Source: Acidobacteriota bacterium
GTDB taxonomy: Bacteria > Acidobacteriota > Aminicenantia > Aminicenantales > Aminicenantaceae
Assembly: GCA_030669585.1 (NCBI GenBank)
Contig: DAOVDI010000005.1
Span: 1 to 52,554, forward strand
Reading direction: 5' to 3'
Length of the DNA: 52,554 bases
The notes under the pieces were generated by a model. It was not told where the DNA came from. It saw only the letters and a program-made list of their open reading frames with translations, and ran no database searches. The position numbers and the translations under genes were made by a program. This document shows positions 23,819-32,905 of the stretch, piece by piece; within the stretch, counting starts at the first letter, position 1, and the number at the start of each line of letters is the position of its first letter.

Positions 23819-26740
23819 ATGAACCGTACTTTCAATATTTCAAAAGCGCTTTTTTGCCTGATCTTATTTTCCAATATAATTTTCTCTCCGGTCCTTGCAG
23901 ATCAGCAAAAGATCGATGAGCAATACTCTAAAAAGATCAAGGAGTATACGACGGAAATATTTTTCCTGACCGAACTTGTTGATTTTCTTCCGGCCTCAGA
24001 TACTGTTCCCACTCCGACAAAGATCCTGGGGGAAGTGATCGGGGCTCCGAACATCCTTCACTACTCCGCAGAGATCGAAAAGTACATGAATGCCCTTGCC
24101 GACTCCAGTTCCAGGGTCAAAGTATTCTCCATCGGAGGCACGGATGAAGGCAAGAACATGATCGCAGTCGCAGTCACAGATGAAGCCAACATGACCAGGC
24201 TGGAACGGATCCAGGAGATCATGTCCCTCCTTTCAGATCCAAGAAAACTGGATAAGGGGGAAGCGAAGAAACTGCTTGATGAAGGCATCCCTGTATACTG
24301 GCTTACCGGAGGTCTTCATTCTCCTGAATGCGGCGCGCCTGAAATGCTCATGGAGCTGGCTTATCGTTTGGCAGTGGATGAATCCCCGTTTTACCAGACC
24401 ATCCGGAAAAACATGGTGGTCCTCATTACTCCGGTCCTTGAAGTGGACGGACGTGATCGTTATGTCGATACATACCTCTATAAAAAAGAACACAAAGACA
24501 AAAAAACCATTCCCCTGGTTTACTGGGGAAACTATGTCGCCCATGATAACAACAGGGATGCTATCGGCATGTCTCTCAAGCTTACTGAAAATTGTCTCAA
24601 CACCTACTTCAAGTGGCACCCGGTCATTCTGCACGACCTTCACGAGTCTGTTCCTTACCTCTACATATCCACTGGAACCGGTCCCTACAATGCCTGGCTC
24701 GACCCTATCACCATCAACGAATGGCATGAACTGGCATACGCAGAGATCTCAGAGATGGACAAGCGGGGCGTTCCCGGTGTCTGGACCCACGGATTCTACA
24801 ACGGCTGGGCCCCGGGTTATATCATGTACATCGCCCAGTTCCACAATTCCACCGGACGATTTTATGAAACCTTCGGCGCAACCGGAGCGGACACACTTGT
24901 GCGGACCGTGGGCGGGCAGTCAAAGCGTGCCTGGTACAGACCCAATCCGCCGCTTCCGGCAGTTAAATGGAGCTTCCGCAACAACATCAACCTTCAGCAG
25001 AGCGGAGTGCTTTTCGGCCTTAAACATGTGGCAGACAATCATAAGAGGTTCCTTAAGAGCTTTTACATCAAGAGCAAACGCTCAGTGGCCAAAGCTACTA
25101 CAGAAGGACCTGCCGCCTGGGTGATCCCCAACGACGAAAACCGCCCGCTGGCTGCAGCCGGACTTGTCAACCTCCTGCGTAAACAGGGCGCTGAGATCCA
25201 TCTCGCTAAAAAAGGATTCAAGATCAAAAAGAATGCCTTTCCTGCCAAAAGCTATATCATCCGCATGGACCAGCCCTACAGTCGGTGCGTGGATATGCTG
25301 CTCGACACACAATACTTCAATCCCAATGACCCTCAGCCTTATGATGACACAGGATGGACACTGGGACCGCTCCACAATGTAAAGACCGCCCGCATCATGG
25401 ACACCAAGGTGCTCGATGTGCCCATGGACCTGCTCACCGATGATGTCAGGGTCCCCGGCGGGGTGAAAAAATCCTCAAAAGCTGCAGCTTATCTTATCAA
25501 TCACACTGCGGAAACCGCATTGATGAAACTCCGTTATGAGCTCAAAGATATCAAAATGCTTGCTGCGGAAGGCAGTTTCAAGTCAGACGGCAGATCTTTT
25601 AATGCAGGAACCTTTATCATCCCGGTCAAGGACAATCCGGAAGACCTCGCTAACCTCTTGAATAACGCTGTAAAAAAGTTGGGACTGACAGCCTACGGGA
25701 CCGCAAAAATGCCCAAGGTCAATACACATGCATTGTCTGTTCCACGCATCGCACTACTTCACACCTGGGTCTTCACCCAGAACGAGGGATGGTTTCGCAT
25801 CGCTTTTGAAAAATCCGGTATTCCCTACTCCTACATCTCGATCCATGACATCCGTGATACCGCTGATCTAAGGAGTAAGTACGATGTGATCATCTTCCCT
25901 CCTGTCATATTCGGCACAGCCCAGAGGCTGATCAACGGCGTGGGAGGAGACGAGCCCATCCCCTGGAAAAAAATGGATAAATATCCCCACCTGGGAGGGC
26001 CGGATTCACGGGATGATATCCGGGGTGGCATGGGACTTGAAGGAGTCCTCCACCTGAAGAATTTTATCGAACAGGGAGGCCTTTTTGTCCCCATCACTTC
26101 CAATGCCAGTCTTCCAATCAACTACGGAATTGTGGAAAGCGTGATGGTGACAACCCCTAAAAAATTAAAGATGTCGGGTTCGGTTCTTCAAGCCCGTGTT
26201 CTCGACCGGCGCAGTCCTGTTACCTACGGTTATGGTCCAACTCTCGGGGTTTACTTCAGCGGAGCGCCTGTATTTGAGACAGGCATAAAAGCCGCCACAG
26301 GAGGAGTTGATATCTCCTCCCTTTTCGGAGGCGAGGCTAAAGGACGTCCCAGCGGCCGGGGAAGTTTGAAGGATCCTGATGTGATCCAGGCACGCCCTTA
26401 CAAACCTCCTAAAATCAAGGGAGCCGGCACCGGAATTCCCCCGGAATACCGCGACATGTTGAACCTCTTTATGCCGGCCGACCTTCAGAAGATCCGCGTT
26501 CTTTTGCGCTTCGAACAGAAAAGCAAGCTGCTTATCAGCGGGATGATGGAGGGTGGTGAAGAACTCCAGAACAAGGCTGCAGTGGTGGATGTGCCTGTGG
26601 GAAAAGGCCATATTCTTTTCTTTGCCATTAATCCTATGTGGAGGCACCAGACATGGGGAAGTTATATGCTGCTATTTAATGCGGCTCTCAACTTCGACCA
26701 TCTGGATGCAGGACGGCCCAAACCCCAAAGAAAAAAATAG
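23819..26740 (+). CDS. Exported M14-family zinc carboxypeptidase
   Basis: A 973-residue secreted metallopeptidase. Residues 1-27 are a signal peptide (MNRTFNISKALFCLILFSN..., cleavage near LADQQ). The M14 domain spans about 70-420. The first zinc ligands are in GGLHSPECGAPE (His167 and Glu170), with a later ILHDLHESVPYLY segment providing another histidine, and VLITPVLEVDGRDR contains the conserved substrate-binding Arg region. The C-terminal half is a long accessory region, partly a glutamine-amidotransferase-like fold (DVIIFPPVIFG, KNFIEQGGLFVPITS), common in large M14 proteins of this type. It would digest peptides outside the cytoplasmic membrane. GAGGT precedes ATG 23819. Base composition returns to the GC level of the rest of the window, so the AT-rich island ends just upstream. 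Confidence 0.87.
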   Translation: MNRTFNISKALFCLILFSNIIFSPVLADQQKIDEQYSKKIKEYTTEIFFLTELVDFLPASDTVPTPTKILGEVIGAPNILHYSAEIEKYMNALADSSSRVKVFSIGGTDEGKNMIAVAVTDEANMTRLERIQEIMSLLSDPRKLDKGEAKKLLDEGIPVYWLTGGLHSPECGAPEMLMELAYRLAVDESPFYQTIRKNMVVLITPVLEVDGRDRYVDTYLYKKEHKDKKTIPLVYWGNYVAHDNNRDAIGMSLKLTENCLNTYFKWHPVILHDLHESVPYLYISTGTGPYNAWLDPITINEWHELAYAEISEMDKRGVPGVWTHGFYNGWAPGYIMYIAQFHNSTGRFYETFGATGADTLVRTVGGQSKRAWYRPNPPLPAVKWSFRNNINLQQSGVLFGLKHVADNHKRFLKSFYIKSKRSVAKATTEGPAAWVIPNDENRPLAAAGLVNLLRKQGAEIHLAKKGFKIKKNAFPAKSYIIRMDQPYSRCVDMLLDTQYFNPNDPQPYDDTGWTLGPLHNVKTARIMDTKVLDVPMDLLTDDVRVPGGVKKSSKAAAYLINHTAETALMKLRYELKDIKMLAAEGSFKSDGRSFNAGTFIIPVKDNPEDLANLLNNAVKKLGLTAYGTAKMPKVNTHALSVPRIALLHTWVFTQNEGWFRIAFEKSGIPYSYISIHDIRDTADLRSKYDVIIFPPVIFGTAQRLINGVGGDEPIPWKKMDKYPHLGGPDSRDDIRGGMGLEGVLHLKNFIEQGGLFVPITSNASLPINYGIVESVMVTTPKKLKMSGSVLQARVLDRRSPVTYGYGPTLGVYFSGAPVFETGIKAATGGVDISSLFGGEAKGRPSGRGSLKDPDVIQARPYKPPKIKGAGTGIPPEYRDMLNLFMPADLQKIRVLLRFEQKSKLLISGMMEGGEELQNKAAVVDVPVGKGHILFFAINPMWRHQTWGSYMLLFNAALNFDHLDAGRPKPQRKK

Positions 26741-26758
26741 GAGATGATCCTTTTTTGT

Positions 26759-28048
26759 CTACTCGTCCTGCTCCTTGAACTCTCCAGCAGTCTTGGTGAA
26801 TATCATCAGTACGATGACGGCCAGAATCATATGCGCGGCCAGCACAAACCATACATTTTCTGCATGATTTATATCCCGGAAGTGTCCGTATAGGGAAGTA
26901 TAGGTAATGCCGCTCAGCAGTCCGCCGATTCCCACCGAAAGAAAATTCGCGCCCATATAAAGACCGGCTTTTTCCTTTGGAGCAATCCATGTGATGTATT
27001 CCTGGATCCGCGGAGAAGAGATCATCTCGCCCACTGCAAAGAGGAATATCCCGAGGAACAATAATGGCGCAGCCACGATGTTGGCCATACCCAGAACTAT
27101 AAAACCAAGCGCCATGATAAACAGGCCCACAAGAAAGGACGGCATGGATTTGAATTTTTCAAAAAAGCGGGAAACAAATATCTGTAGGATCATGATGATA
27201 TATCCTGTATGGGCAATGGTCTCTCCCAGGATACGCCTGGCTCCGTCCTCGTCCACGTGAGAGAAAAAGTTGGCAAAGCCCGTCCCAAAGACACTTTTTA
27301 TACTGGAATAAAGCTGAACAGTGTCTATATTCTTGTCCACATAGATGGCACAAAGATTAAAAAACACCCAGAAAGGAAGCCAGAAAAAGATTCCCAGGAG
27401 CACCAGGAAAAGGGCAAATTTTAAATCGGAAAGGGCTGTCCATATATCCGCAAATTTTTTGCCGAGCGAAATTCCTTCGATCTCTCTTTTCGGCTCTTTG
27501 TAGAATAAGATCGTGATCAAGAGCATGAAACCGATGGAAATGGCTGCAGCCAGGAATGCATAATTCCAGGAGATAGCCCTGAGTTTTCCGGCTACGATCG
27601 GCCCGAAAGAACCGCCCACATTGACCATGGCATAAAAAATACCAAAGCCGAGCGTTTTATTGGTCTTGTCTGTCACCGCACGCACTGTTCCGGAGATCAG
27701 CGGTTTGAAGATGCCGGCTGCCAGCCCGATGCTGAGCATTGTCAAAGCGATCCCGGAAAAACTCTTTGTCAGCATTAGCAGCAGGATCGAAGGCAGATAG
27801 GCCAAGTAAGACACGATCAACACTTTCTTGAAACCAAATCTGTCTGCAAACGTCCCGGATATCACAGGGATCGTGTAGGAAATAAAAAGAAACAAACTCT
27901 GAATAATGCCAAGCTGATCCATAGTGTATCCCCGGTACTGCATATAAATGCCGAAGCCGAAGTAAATGCCGTAATAGGAGAACCGCTCCAGGATCTCGAT
28001 GCCGTTGGCAACCCAGAATACTTTTGGGAAAGGTGTTCTTTTCCTCAT
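26759..28048 (-). CDS. Major facilitator superfamily transporter, POT-like
   Basis: A 429-residue inner-membrane protein with about twelve helices. The segments SYYGIYFGFGIYMQ, ISGTFADRFGFKKVLI and, most tellingly, GLAAGIFKPLISGTVRAVTD correspond to the proton-dependent oligopeptide transporter pattern (GxGxFKPxISG). A role in di- or tripeptide uptake is therefore plausible and fits the neighbouring exported peptidases, although sugar or drug substrates cannot be excluded. The start ATG 28048 has GAGGT as ribosome binding site. It is convergent with the M14 gene, 18 bp apart, and has its own promoter. Confidence 0.8.
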   Translation of the reverse strand: MRKRTPFPKVFWVANGIEILERFSYYGIYFGFGIYMQYRGYTMDQLGIIQSLFLFISYTIPVISGTFADRFGFKKVLIVSYLAYLPSILLLMLTKSFSGIALTMLSIGLAAGIFKPLISGTVRAVTDKTNKTLGFGIFYAMVNVGGSFGPIVAGKLRAISWNYAFLAAAISIGFMLLITILFYKEPKREIEGISLGKKFADIWTALSDLKFALFLVLLGIFFWLPFWVFFNLCAIYVDKNIDTVQLYSSIKSVFGTGFANFFSHVDEDGARRILGETIAHTGYIIMILQIFVSRFFEKFKSMPSFLVGLFIMALGFIVLGMANIVAAPLLFLGIFLFAVGEMISSPRIQEYITWIAPKEKAGLYMGANFLSVGIGGLLSGITYTSLYGHFRDINHAENVWFVLAAHMILAVIVLMIFTKTAGEFKEQDE

Positions 28049-28074
28049 GATAACCTCACAAATAAGTTTATGTC

Positions 28075-28103
28075 ATACTATAAAAACAGTCACTGCTTAG
28101 CAA
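28075..28103 (-). promoter_or_regulatory. Promoter of the MFS gene
   Basis: Minus strand: TTGCTA (28103-28098), a 17-bp spacer, TAGTAT (28080-28075). Position and spacing fit a sigma-70-type promoter about 30 bp upstream of the start codon. Confidence 0.5.
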
Positions 28104-28119
28104 GTAATAAAAGAGGAAA

Positions 28120-29388
28120 TTATTTTTCATCCACCTTGGGAAGAACGATCACTTTGATCGTCCTCTCGATGTTTTGAAAGGGCTGAAGCTGAACATTATT
28201 CATCTTTACGATGTGAGACAAATCGTTGTAATTGACGGACAGAAAGGAATTTATGCCTCCCGGGATACCTGAACGAGAACGCAAGTCCCGGAACTGGTTC
28301 TCCGCCAGCGCAATGCGAATCCTATCCAGCTCAAGATCATCCAAGAAAAAAGCTTTTTCTATTGTGATCCCGTTCCTGGACCGCTTGTAAAACATTCCTT
28401 CTCCGTTCATGCGGATCTCGATCAGAATCTGCCACTCAGGCTCCCTGACCGGTCCGTACCCGTAGCGTAGAAAGACCTTTCGGGTCTTTCCTTCCACAAT
28501 TTTTTCCTGGTCTGTTTTTTTCCATTCGAGAGGATCTGCCTCCAGATCGACTTCAATAACAACATCCGAGTCAACATAAATATACCTATAAGACCAGCCG
28601 TATTCTCCGATGCCCGGCATATCCCACGAAATGACGGCACGCCCCGCAAAAACATCCTCTTTCCCGAACTTATGCGTCCATTCCGTCCAGCCGGCAAGAT
28701 ATTCCGTTTCAGAGGATGCGGCAAGTCCCCGGGCCTCCTTATCCGTAAGCAGGCAGTATGAGATATTTACCTGTTCTTTGACGTTTTCAGCCCTGATTTT
28801 CTGATAGACTACAAATCCGCAGGGATCATCCTGATAAGGAACCTGTTCATCCACAAGCTCCCACTCCTTAGGAAGAATCCCGGCCACTGGTTTAGGGAGA
28901 CCGTCTACAAGTTCCACTGCCAGGCTCTCTGCTACGGTTTTAGCCTCGCTTTTAAGAGGATGCCACTGGTTATCGACCGGAAGTTTATCCCAAAAATTCA
29001 GGCTGCCATAGATCTCATTCTTCTCTCTGATATAAAGCTTCCAATCAGGCATGCACAGAGGAACAATAAACACGTCTCCTTTTTCCAGAAGCATAGGGTT
29101 TTTCCCATCCGCAATAAACTCAAGATCCTCAATTTCCAGGGACTGGGTCGGTGTTATCAGTAAAAACCTGGATATAATTGGAGTATCCAGCCATACGCCT
29201 TCTACCAGGATCACTGCGTCATAATACCCGGTTTCAGCATTGGATTTCAGTTCGATCAGGCTGAATTCTACTGGCTCGTGTCCCTTGAAAATATTGCAGC
29301 TTGGAGCCAAAAAAATGCAAATAAAAAATGCAGCCGCAGCTACAGATATTATCCTCTTTTTGTTTAAAAACTGTTTATTATTTCTCAT
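28120..29388 (-). CDS. Putative lipoprotein of unknown function
   Basis: The start is placed at ATG 29388, preceded by GGGAGA at 8 bp, giving 422 residues; an ATG at 29424 would only add 12 residues. A basic N-terminus and hydrophobic core (ISVAAAAFFICIFLAPSC) end in a Cys that is a reasonable, not perfect, lipobox. The mature protein is strand-rich, with repeated Trp-Glu-containing patterns (KEWELVDEQVPYQDDP, GWSYRYIYVDSDVVIEVDLEAD). The family is not recognised. It appears to be transcribed alone and would sit in the periplasm or on a membrane. Confidence 0.7.
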   Translation of the reverse strand: MRNNKQFLNKKRIISVAAAAFFICIFLAPSCNIFKGHEPVEFSLIELKSNAETGYYDAVILVEGVWLDTPIISRFLLITPTQSLEIEDLEFIADGKNPMLLEKGDVFIVPLCMPDWKLYIREKNEIYGSLNFWDKLPVDNQWHPLKSEAKTVAESLAVELVDGLPKPVAGILPKEWELVDEQVPYQDDPCGFVVYQKIRAENVKEQVNISYCLLTDKEARGLAASSETEYLAGWTEWTHKFGKEDVFAGRAVISWDMPGIGEYGWSYRYIYVDSDVVIEVDLEADPLEWKKTDQEKIVEGKTRKVFLRYGYGPVREPEWQILIEIRMNGEGMFYKRSRNGITIEKAFFLDDLELDRIRIALAENQFRDLRSRSGIPGGINSFLSVNYNDLSHIVKMNNVQLQPFQNIERTIKVIVLPKVDEK

Positions 29389-29444
29389 AGCTGTTTCTCC
29401 CGCATTAAATGTGATAAAGACCAATTCGTGTCTGATACAAGTCC

Positions 29445-29474
29445 TTCATATTTGATAGCACAGTTCTTCGTCAA
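29445..29474 (-). promoter_or_regulatory. Promoter of the lipoprotein gene
   Basis: Minus strand: TTGACG (29474-29469), an 18-bp spacer, TATGAA (29450-29445). It lies about 60 bp upstream of the chosen start codon. Confidence 0.45.
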
Positions 29475-29508
29475 GTTTAAAATTAAAGAGTAAAGTTCTC
29501 CTGACAGG

Positions 29509-30273
29509 TTAGAGAATTACCTTTCCCAGGGTTAAAAGCCCTAAGCACAAGGTCATAACACCGATAATCAATCTCAACTGCTTCTCTTTTACCATTCTTA
29601 CTGTAAAGACAGCCAGGGGGACGGAGAGAAACGCCCCAATAACAAGAGAAGGAGCTAGTGACCAATCAACTGTATGGTTTGTAAATAAAAGATACCCCCC
29701 CACGCCCACAAAACATGTCAATCCTTCTGCCAAGGAAGTTATTCCTACGGCAGCCTTGGAATTCATACCGGCTAAAAGCTGACCGCTGGTTACTATCGGG
29801 CCGTAGCCTCCCCCACTGATTCCCTTGTTAAAGGCTGCAACCAGTCCTAAACCACTGATCTTTTTCCAAGAGAAAGGAAAGTTCTTTTTCCTGGTCAGTA
29901 AAATTAGTGCCCCCATAGTAAAAACAAGGATCCCGATATAAAGCTTCACAAAAAGAGATGGAAGGGTCAGGGCAACAAAAATTGCGATCGTTGTTCCAAA
30001 AATACTGGTTGAAGCAAGTACAACAGCGACTTTAAAATCCTTAGTTCCTGCCTTAAAATTGGCATTTTTCATTTTATGATGGAAAAAAGCAGCGCTCAAT
30101 CCCGAAATAAGCTCTGAGAGAAGAATACAAGGAACAACCTGCAGCGGGCTGTATCCCATGATCAGTAGTACTGGCGTCAACGTTGTCCCATAGCCCATCC
30201 CCAGAGAAGAATCGATATACTCACATAAAAAGGCAAGGACAATAATAAGAATAGATAATTCCGGAATACTCAT
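29509..30273 (-). CDS. TauE/SafE-family sulfite/anion exporter
   Basis: A 254-residue inner-membrane protein with seven or eight hydrophobic segments. The opening LIIVLAFLCEYIDSSLGMGYGTTLTPVLLIMGYSPLQ and the second-half repeat KGISGGGYGPIVTSGQLLAGMNSKAAVG are the paired motifs of the TauE/SafE family. Members export sulfite, sulfoacetate or related sulfur-containing anions. AAGGAAG lies 5 bp before ATG 30273. The rrf2 regulator gene is directly upstream on the same strand (77 bp gap). The two promoters share a 12-bp box, which links this exporter to that regulator and to sulfur or Fe-S metabolism by inference. Confidence 0.88.
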   Translation of the reverse strand: MSIPELSILIIVLAFLCEYIDSSLGMGYGTTLTPVLLIMGYSPLQVVPCILLSELISGLSAAFFHHKMKNANFKAGTKDFKVAVVLASTSIFGTTIAIFVALTLPSLFVKLYIGILVFTMGALILLTRKKNFPFSWKKISGLGLVAAFNKGISGGGYGPIVTSGQLLAGMNSKAAVGITSLAEGLTCFVGVGGYLLFTNHTVDWSLAPSLVIGAFLSVPLAVFTVRMVKEKQLRLIIGVMTLCLGLLTLGKVIL

Positions 30274-30293
30274 GACGCTTCCTTAAGACGATA

Positions 30294-30305
30294 TAGTCGA
30301 TTGAT
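30294..30305 (-). promoter_or_regulatory. Candidate Rrf2 binding box upstream of the TauE/SafE gene
   Basis: TAGTCGATTGAT (plus-strand reading) matches TAGTCGATTAAT at 30797-30808 in the rrf2 promoter, 11 of 12 bases. In both cases the box lies directly upstream of a TATA-like -10 on the minus strand. Here it also lies within a small inverted repeat, TATAGT...ACTATA (30292-30316). Confidence 0.5.
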
Positions 30306-30349
30306 ATTGTAAACTATAAGAGCAAATTTTTTATCATTCATATTATTTT

Positions 30350-30778
30350 TCATTTTTTTTGCATTTTGATAGATCTTTCAGCCAGATCCCTGAAGTTGGT
30401 TTTTTCCAGGATATCTGCGATTGCATCCCTGACTTCCCTCCATAGGAATTTCAGGCTGCATTTGTCCTCCATTGGACAAGATTCATATGCTGTTACACTT
30501 ACACAGTCAATGGGAGCCAGAGGGCCATCCATAACCCGGATCACTTCAGCCACATTGATCTTTTCAGGCGGTTTAGCAAGGTAATATCCGCCATTAGGCC
30601 CTTTCTTGCTTCTGAGGTATCCGTTTCTTTTTAAAAGAAGAAGGATCTGTTCCAGAAAGCGTTGTGGGATGTTTTGCGCCTCAGAAACATCACGAATATG
30701 GAGAAGTCCTTTTCCATAGTTCAATGACAACTCCAGAATGGCGCGAGTTGCGTATTCTCCTCGTGTTGATAATTTCAT
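30350..30778 (-). CDS. Rrf2-family transcriptional regulator
   Basis: A 142-residue winged-helix protein with the canonical Rrf2 start MKLSTRGEYATRAILELS, the recognition-helix region IPQRFLEQILLLLKRNGYLRSKKGPNGGYYLA, and three cysteines at 92, 101 and 107 (spacing X8 then X5). IscR, NsrR and RirA carry three cysteines in the same place for an iron-sulfur cluster, with slightly different spacing, so this one is probably a cluster-binding sensor. It lies between a sulfur-anion exporter and a two-component system and is probably autoregulated. The predicted transcript start is only about 5 nt upstream of ATG 30778 and no ribosome binding site is visible, so the mRNA may be leaderless. Confidence 0.92.
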   Translation of the reverse strand: MKLSTRGEYATRAILELSLNYGKGLLHIRDVSEAQNIPQRFLEQILLLLKRNGYLRSKKGPNGGYYLAKPPEKINVAEVIRVMDGPLAPIDCVSVTAYESCPMEDKCSLKFLWREVRDAIADILEKTNFRDLAERSIKMQKK

Positions 30779-30789
30779 GGTTTCGTGGC

Positions 30790-30819
30790 AGTATATTAGT
30801 CGATTAATTCAATTGACAA
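30790..30819 (-). promoter_or_regulatory. rrf2 promoter with internal candidate operator
   Basis: Minus strand: TTGTCA (30819-30814), an 18-bp spacer and TATACT (30795-30790). The shared box TAGTCGATTAAT (30797-30808, plus-strand reading) lies inside the spacer, next to the -10. This is the expected site for autorepression. The -35 hexamer overlaps the -35 of the divergent histidine-kinase promoter. Confidence 0.5.
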
Positions 30820-30841
30820 TGTCATTTAATCAAATTATGAT
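30813..30841 (+). promoter_or_regulatory. Promoter of the histidine-kinase signalling operon
   Basis: TTGACA (30813-30818), a 17-bp spacer and TATGAT (30836-30841), close to consensus throughout. Transcription would begin near 30848. It overlaps the divergent rrf2 promoter, so Rrf2 binding could affect both. It also shows that in-frame codons upstream of about 30848 cannot be the kinase start. Confidence 0.65.
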
Positions 30842-30893
30842 GATTATGTCAATATTTATTTCGCTCTCTTTTTACATAAAAAAAATAAAAGAT

Positions 30894-32879
30894 ATGCTAG
30901 GCACAACAATAAAAGACAAGATTTACAACCTCCCTCTCCGGGTTAAATTTATTCTTAGTTTTTTTTTGGTTATCATTGCCGGCGGAGTGGTTACCCTCTT
31001 TTTTGGGACCCGCCTGGAACATCGGACTATCATTTCCATGGCCCAGGATAAAGTCAAACACGATCTTGATTCTGCCTGGATGGTTTACAATGAGAAACTA
31101 AAGGACATTGAAGATATTGTTTCTATGAGTTCAAAAATGTCGTTCATAAAGAATGCCTTTTTGAAACATGATTTTAATAATATTAAATCGTCTCTAAAAA
31201 AAATTAAATCAGAATATAAATTTGACATATTGACAATAATCGATGCTGAAGGTTTGGTTCTATTGCGGACTTCTGAAACCGGAATCAAAGGAGACGACCA
31301 ATCCAATGATCCTCTCATTAAAAAAGCTCTTGAAGGAAAGACCGTTAAAGCTGCTGAAATCATCTCCAGAAACGAACTTCTCAAGGAGGGTAAAGATATC
31401 GCTGACAGGGCTCACATGACTGTGATCAAAACAGCCAAAGCCGCTCCTCTCTCTTATAAGGTCGAGGAAAATGGAATGGTCCTCAAAGCCGCCTCTCCTA
31501 TTATAGATGAAAATCAAAATGTTATCGGTGTCCTTTACGGCGCCATCCTTCTTAACAGGAACTATGAGATTGTAGACCAGGTTAAGGACATCGTTTTTAA
31601 AGGTGAAAAATACAAAGGCCGAGAGATCGGTACAGTCACGATCTTTCAGCACGACCTGAGGATTTCTACCAACGTCATGGACAAGGACGGTCTGAGGGCT
31701 ATCGGAACCAGCGTTTCCCAGGAGGTTAAAAATGCAGTTCTTATTGAAGGCAACCATTGGATAGACAGAGCTTTTGTGGTAGATGACTGGTATATCACAG
31801 CTTATGAACCCATTAAAAACTACCAAGGATCTATCATCGGAATTCTGTATGTCGGAATGCTTGAAAAACCTTACATAGACCTTCGTAATAATGTTATGCT
31901 GACATTTACAATCATGGCTGCTATTTTTGTAATTATTTTATTAGGCATACTCTTTTTCATTACATCCACGATTATAAAACCGCTCAACAGCATGGTTATC
32001 GCTACTAACAAGATCGCCCAGGGCGACCTCGATCATAAAGTTAACATCGATCAAGGGGATGAATTGGGACAATTGGCCAAATCCTTTAATAAGATGACGA
32101 AAAACCTGAACATCGCCAACAAGAAGCTTGTTCAATGGGGAAAGACACTGGAAAAACGTGTAGAGGAGAGAAGTAAAAAACTTAAGGACATGCAGGATAC
32201 TCTTGTTCAGTCAGAGAAAATGGCATCTCTGGGAAGACTGGCTGCAGGAATAGCCCATGAAATCAACAATCCACTGACATCCATCCTGATCAATTCCCAC
32301 TTGATAAGGGAAAAAACGGACAGCAAATCGCCCATATTCGAAAACCTGAATCTGATTACCGAAGAGACAGAAAGGTGCAGTAACATCGTCAAAGGCCTCC
32401 TGGATTTTTCCCGTCTGAATCCTCAGGAAAAACAATTTGCTGACATTAATGATGTCATCACAACTACACTTAACATCCTGAAAAATCAGGCCGCCTTCCA
32501 AAACACACACATTACAACATTTCTAAGTAACAACCTGCCCCCTTTAGAAATCGATAAAGATAAGATAAAGCAGGTTTTTTTGAACTTGATGATCAATTCT
32601 GCTGAAGCGATGCCTGATGGAGGACAGCTGACGGTTCGCAGCATGCTTTCAGAAGATAATAAATATATTAAAGTGGAATTTGCTGACACAGGAATCGGCA
32701 TTCCAGAAAAATATCTAAATAAATTGTTTGATCCTTTTTTTACAACAAAAAGCGGTGGAACAGGCTTAGGACTGGCAATAAGCTTTGGCATCATCAATCA
32801 GCATAAAGGAAATATAAAGGTTAAAAGCAAGCCTTCACAAGGTTCGACTTTTACAATCAGTCTACCGGTTCCTGATTGA
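30894..32879 (+). CDS. Cache-domain sensor histidine kinase
   Basis: A 661-residue membrane kinase starting at ATG 30894. The open frame extends further upstream, but that part precedes the promoter and overlaps rrf2. TM1 is at about 18-38 (FILSFFLVIIAGGVVTLFFG) and TM2 at about 334-360. Between them lies a ~290-residue periplasmic Cache-type sensor (SSKMSFIKNAFLKHDF, TIIDAEGLVLLRTSETG, NVIGVLYGAILLN). HAMP follows (IIKPLNSMVIATNKIAQGDLDHKV), then a coiled coil, HisKA with His455 in GIAHEINNPLTS, and HATPase_c with NLMINSAEAMP, DTGIGIP and TGLGLAIS. It autophosphorylates and should phosphorylate the response regulator encoded next. No ribosome binding site is obvious. Confidence 0.92.
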   Translation: MLGTTIKDKIYNLPLRVKFILSFFLVIIAGGVVTLFFGTRLEHRTIISMAQDKVKHDLDSAWMVYNEKLKDIEDIVSMSSKMSFIKNAFLKHDFNNIKSSLKKIKSEYKFDILTIIDAEGLVLLRTSETGIKGDDQSNDPLIKKALEGKTVKAAEIISRNELLKEGKDIADRAHMTVIKTAKAAPLSYKVEENGMVLKAASPIIDENQNVIGVLYGAILLNRNYEIVDQVKDIVFKGEKYKGREIGTVTIFQHDLRISTNVMDKDGLRAIGTSVSQEVKNAVLIEGNHWIDRAFVVDDWYITAYEPIKNYQGSIIGILYVGMLEKPYIDLRNNVMLTFTIMAAIFVIILLGILFFITSTIIKPLNSMVIATNKIAQGDLDHKVNIDQGDELGQLAKSFNKMTKNLNIANKKLVQWGKTLEKRVEERSKKLKDMQDTLVQSEKMASLGRLAAGIAHEINNPLTSILINSHLIREKTDSKSPIFENLNLITEETERCSNIVKGLLDFSRLNPQEKQFADINDVITTTLNILKNQAAFQNTHITTFLSNNLPPLEIDKDKIKQVFLNLMINSAEAMPDGGQLTVRSMLSEDNKYIKVEFADTGIGIPEKYLNKLFDPFFTTKSGGTGLGLAISFGIINQHKGNIKVKSKPSQGSTFTISLPVPD

Positions 32880-32905
32880 CCTATTCTAATTTTATGGAAA
32901 TAAAC

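Noticed and set aside
30738-30893. Longer N-terminus for the histidine kinase starting inside rrf2
   Set aside because: The extra 52 codons lie upstream of or within a near-consensus promoter and overlap rrf2 on the other strand; the natural start is ATG 30894.
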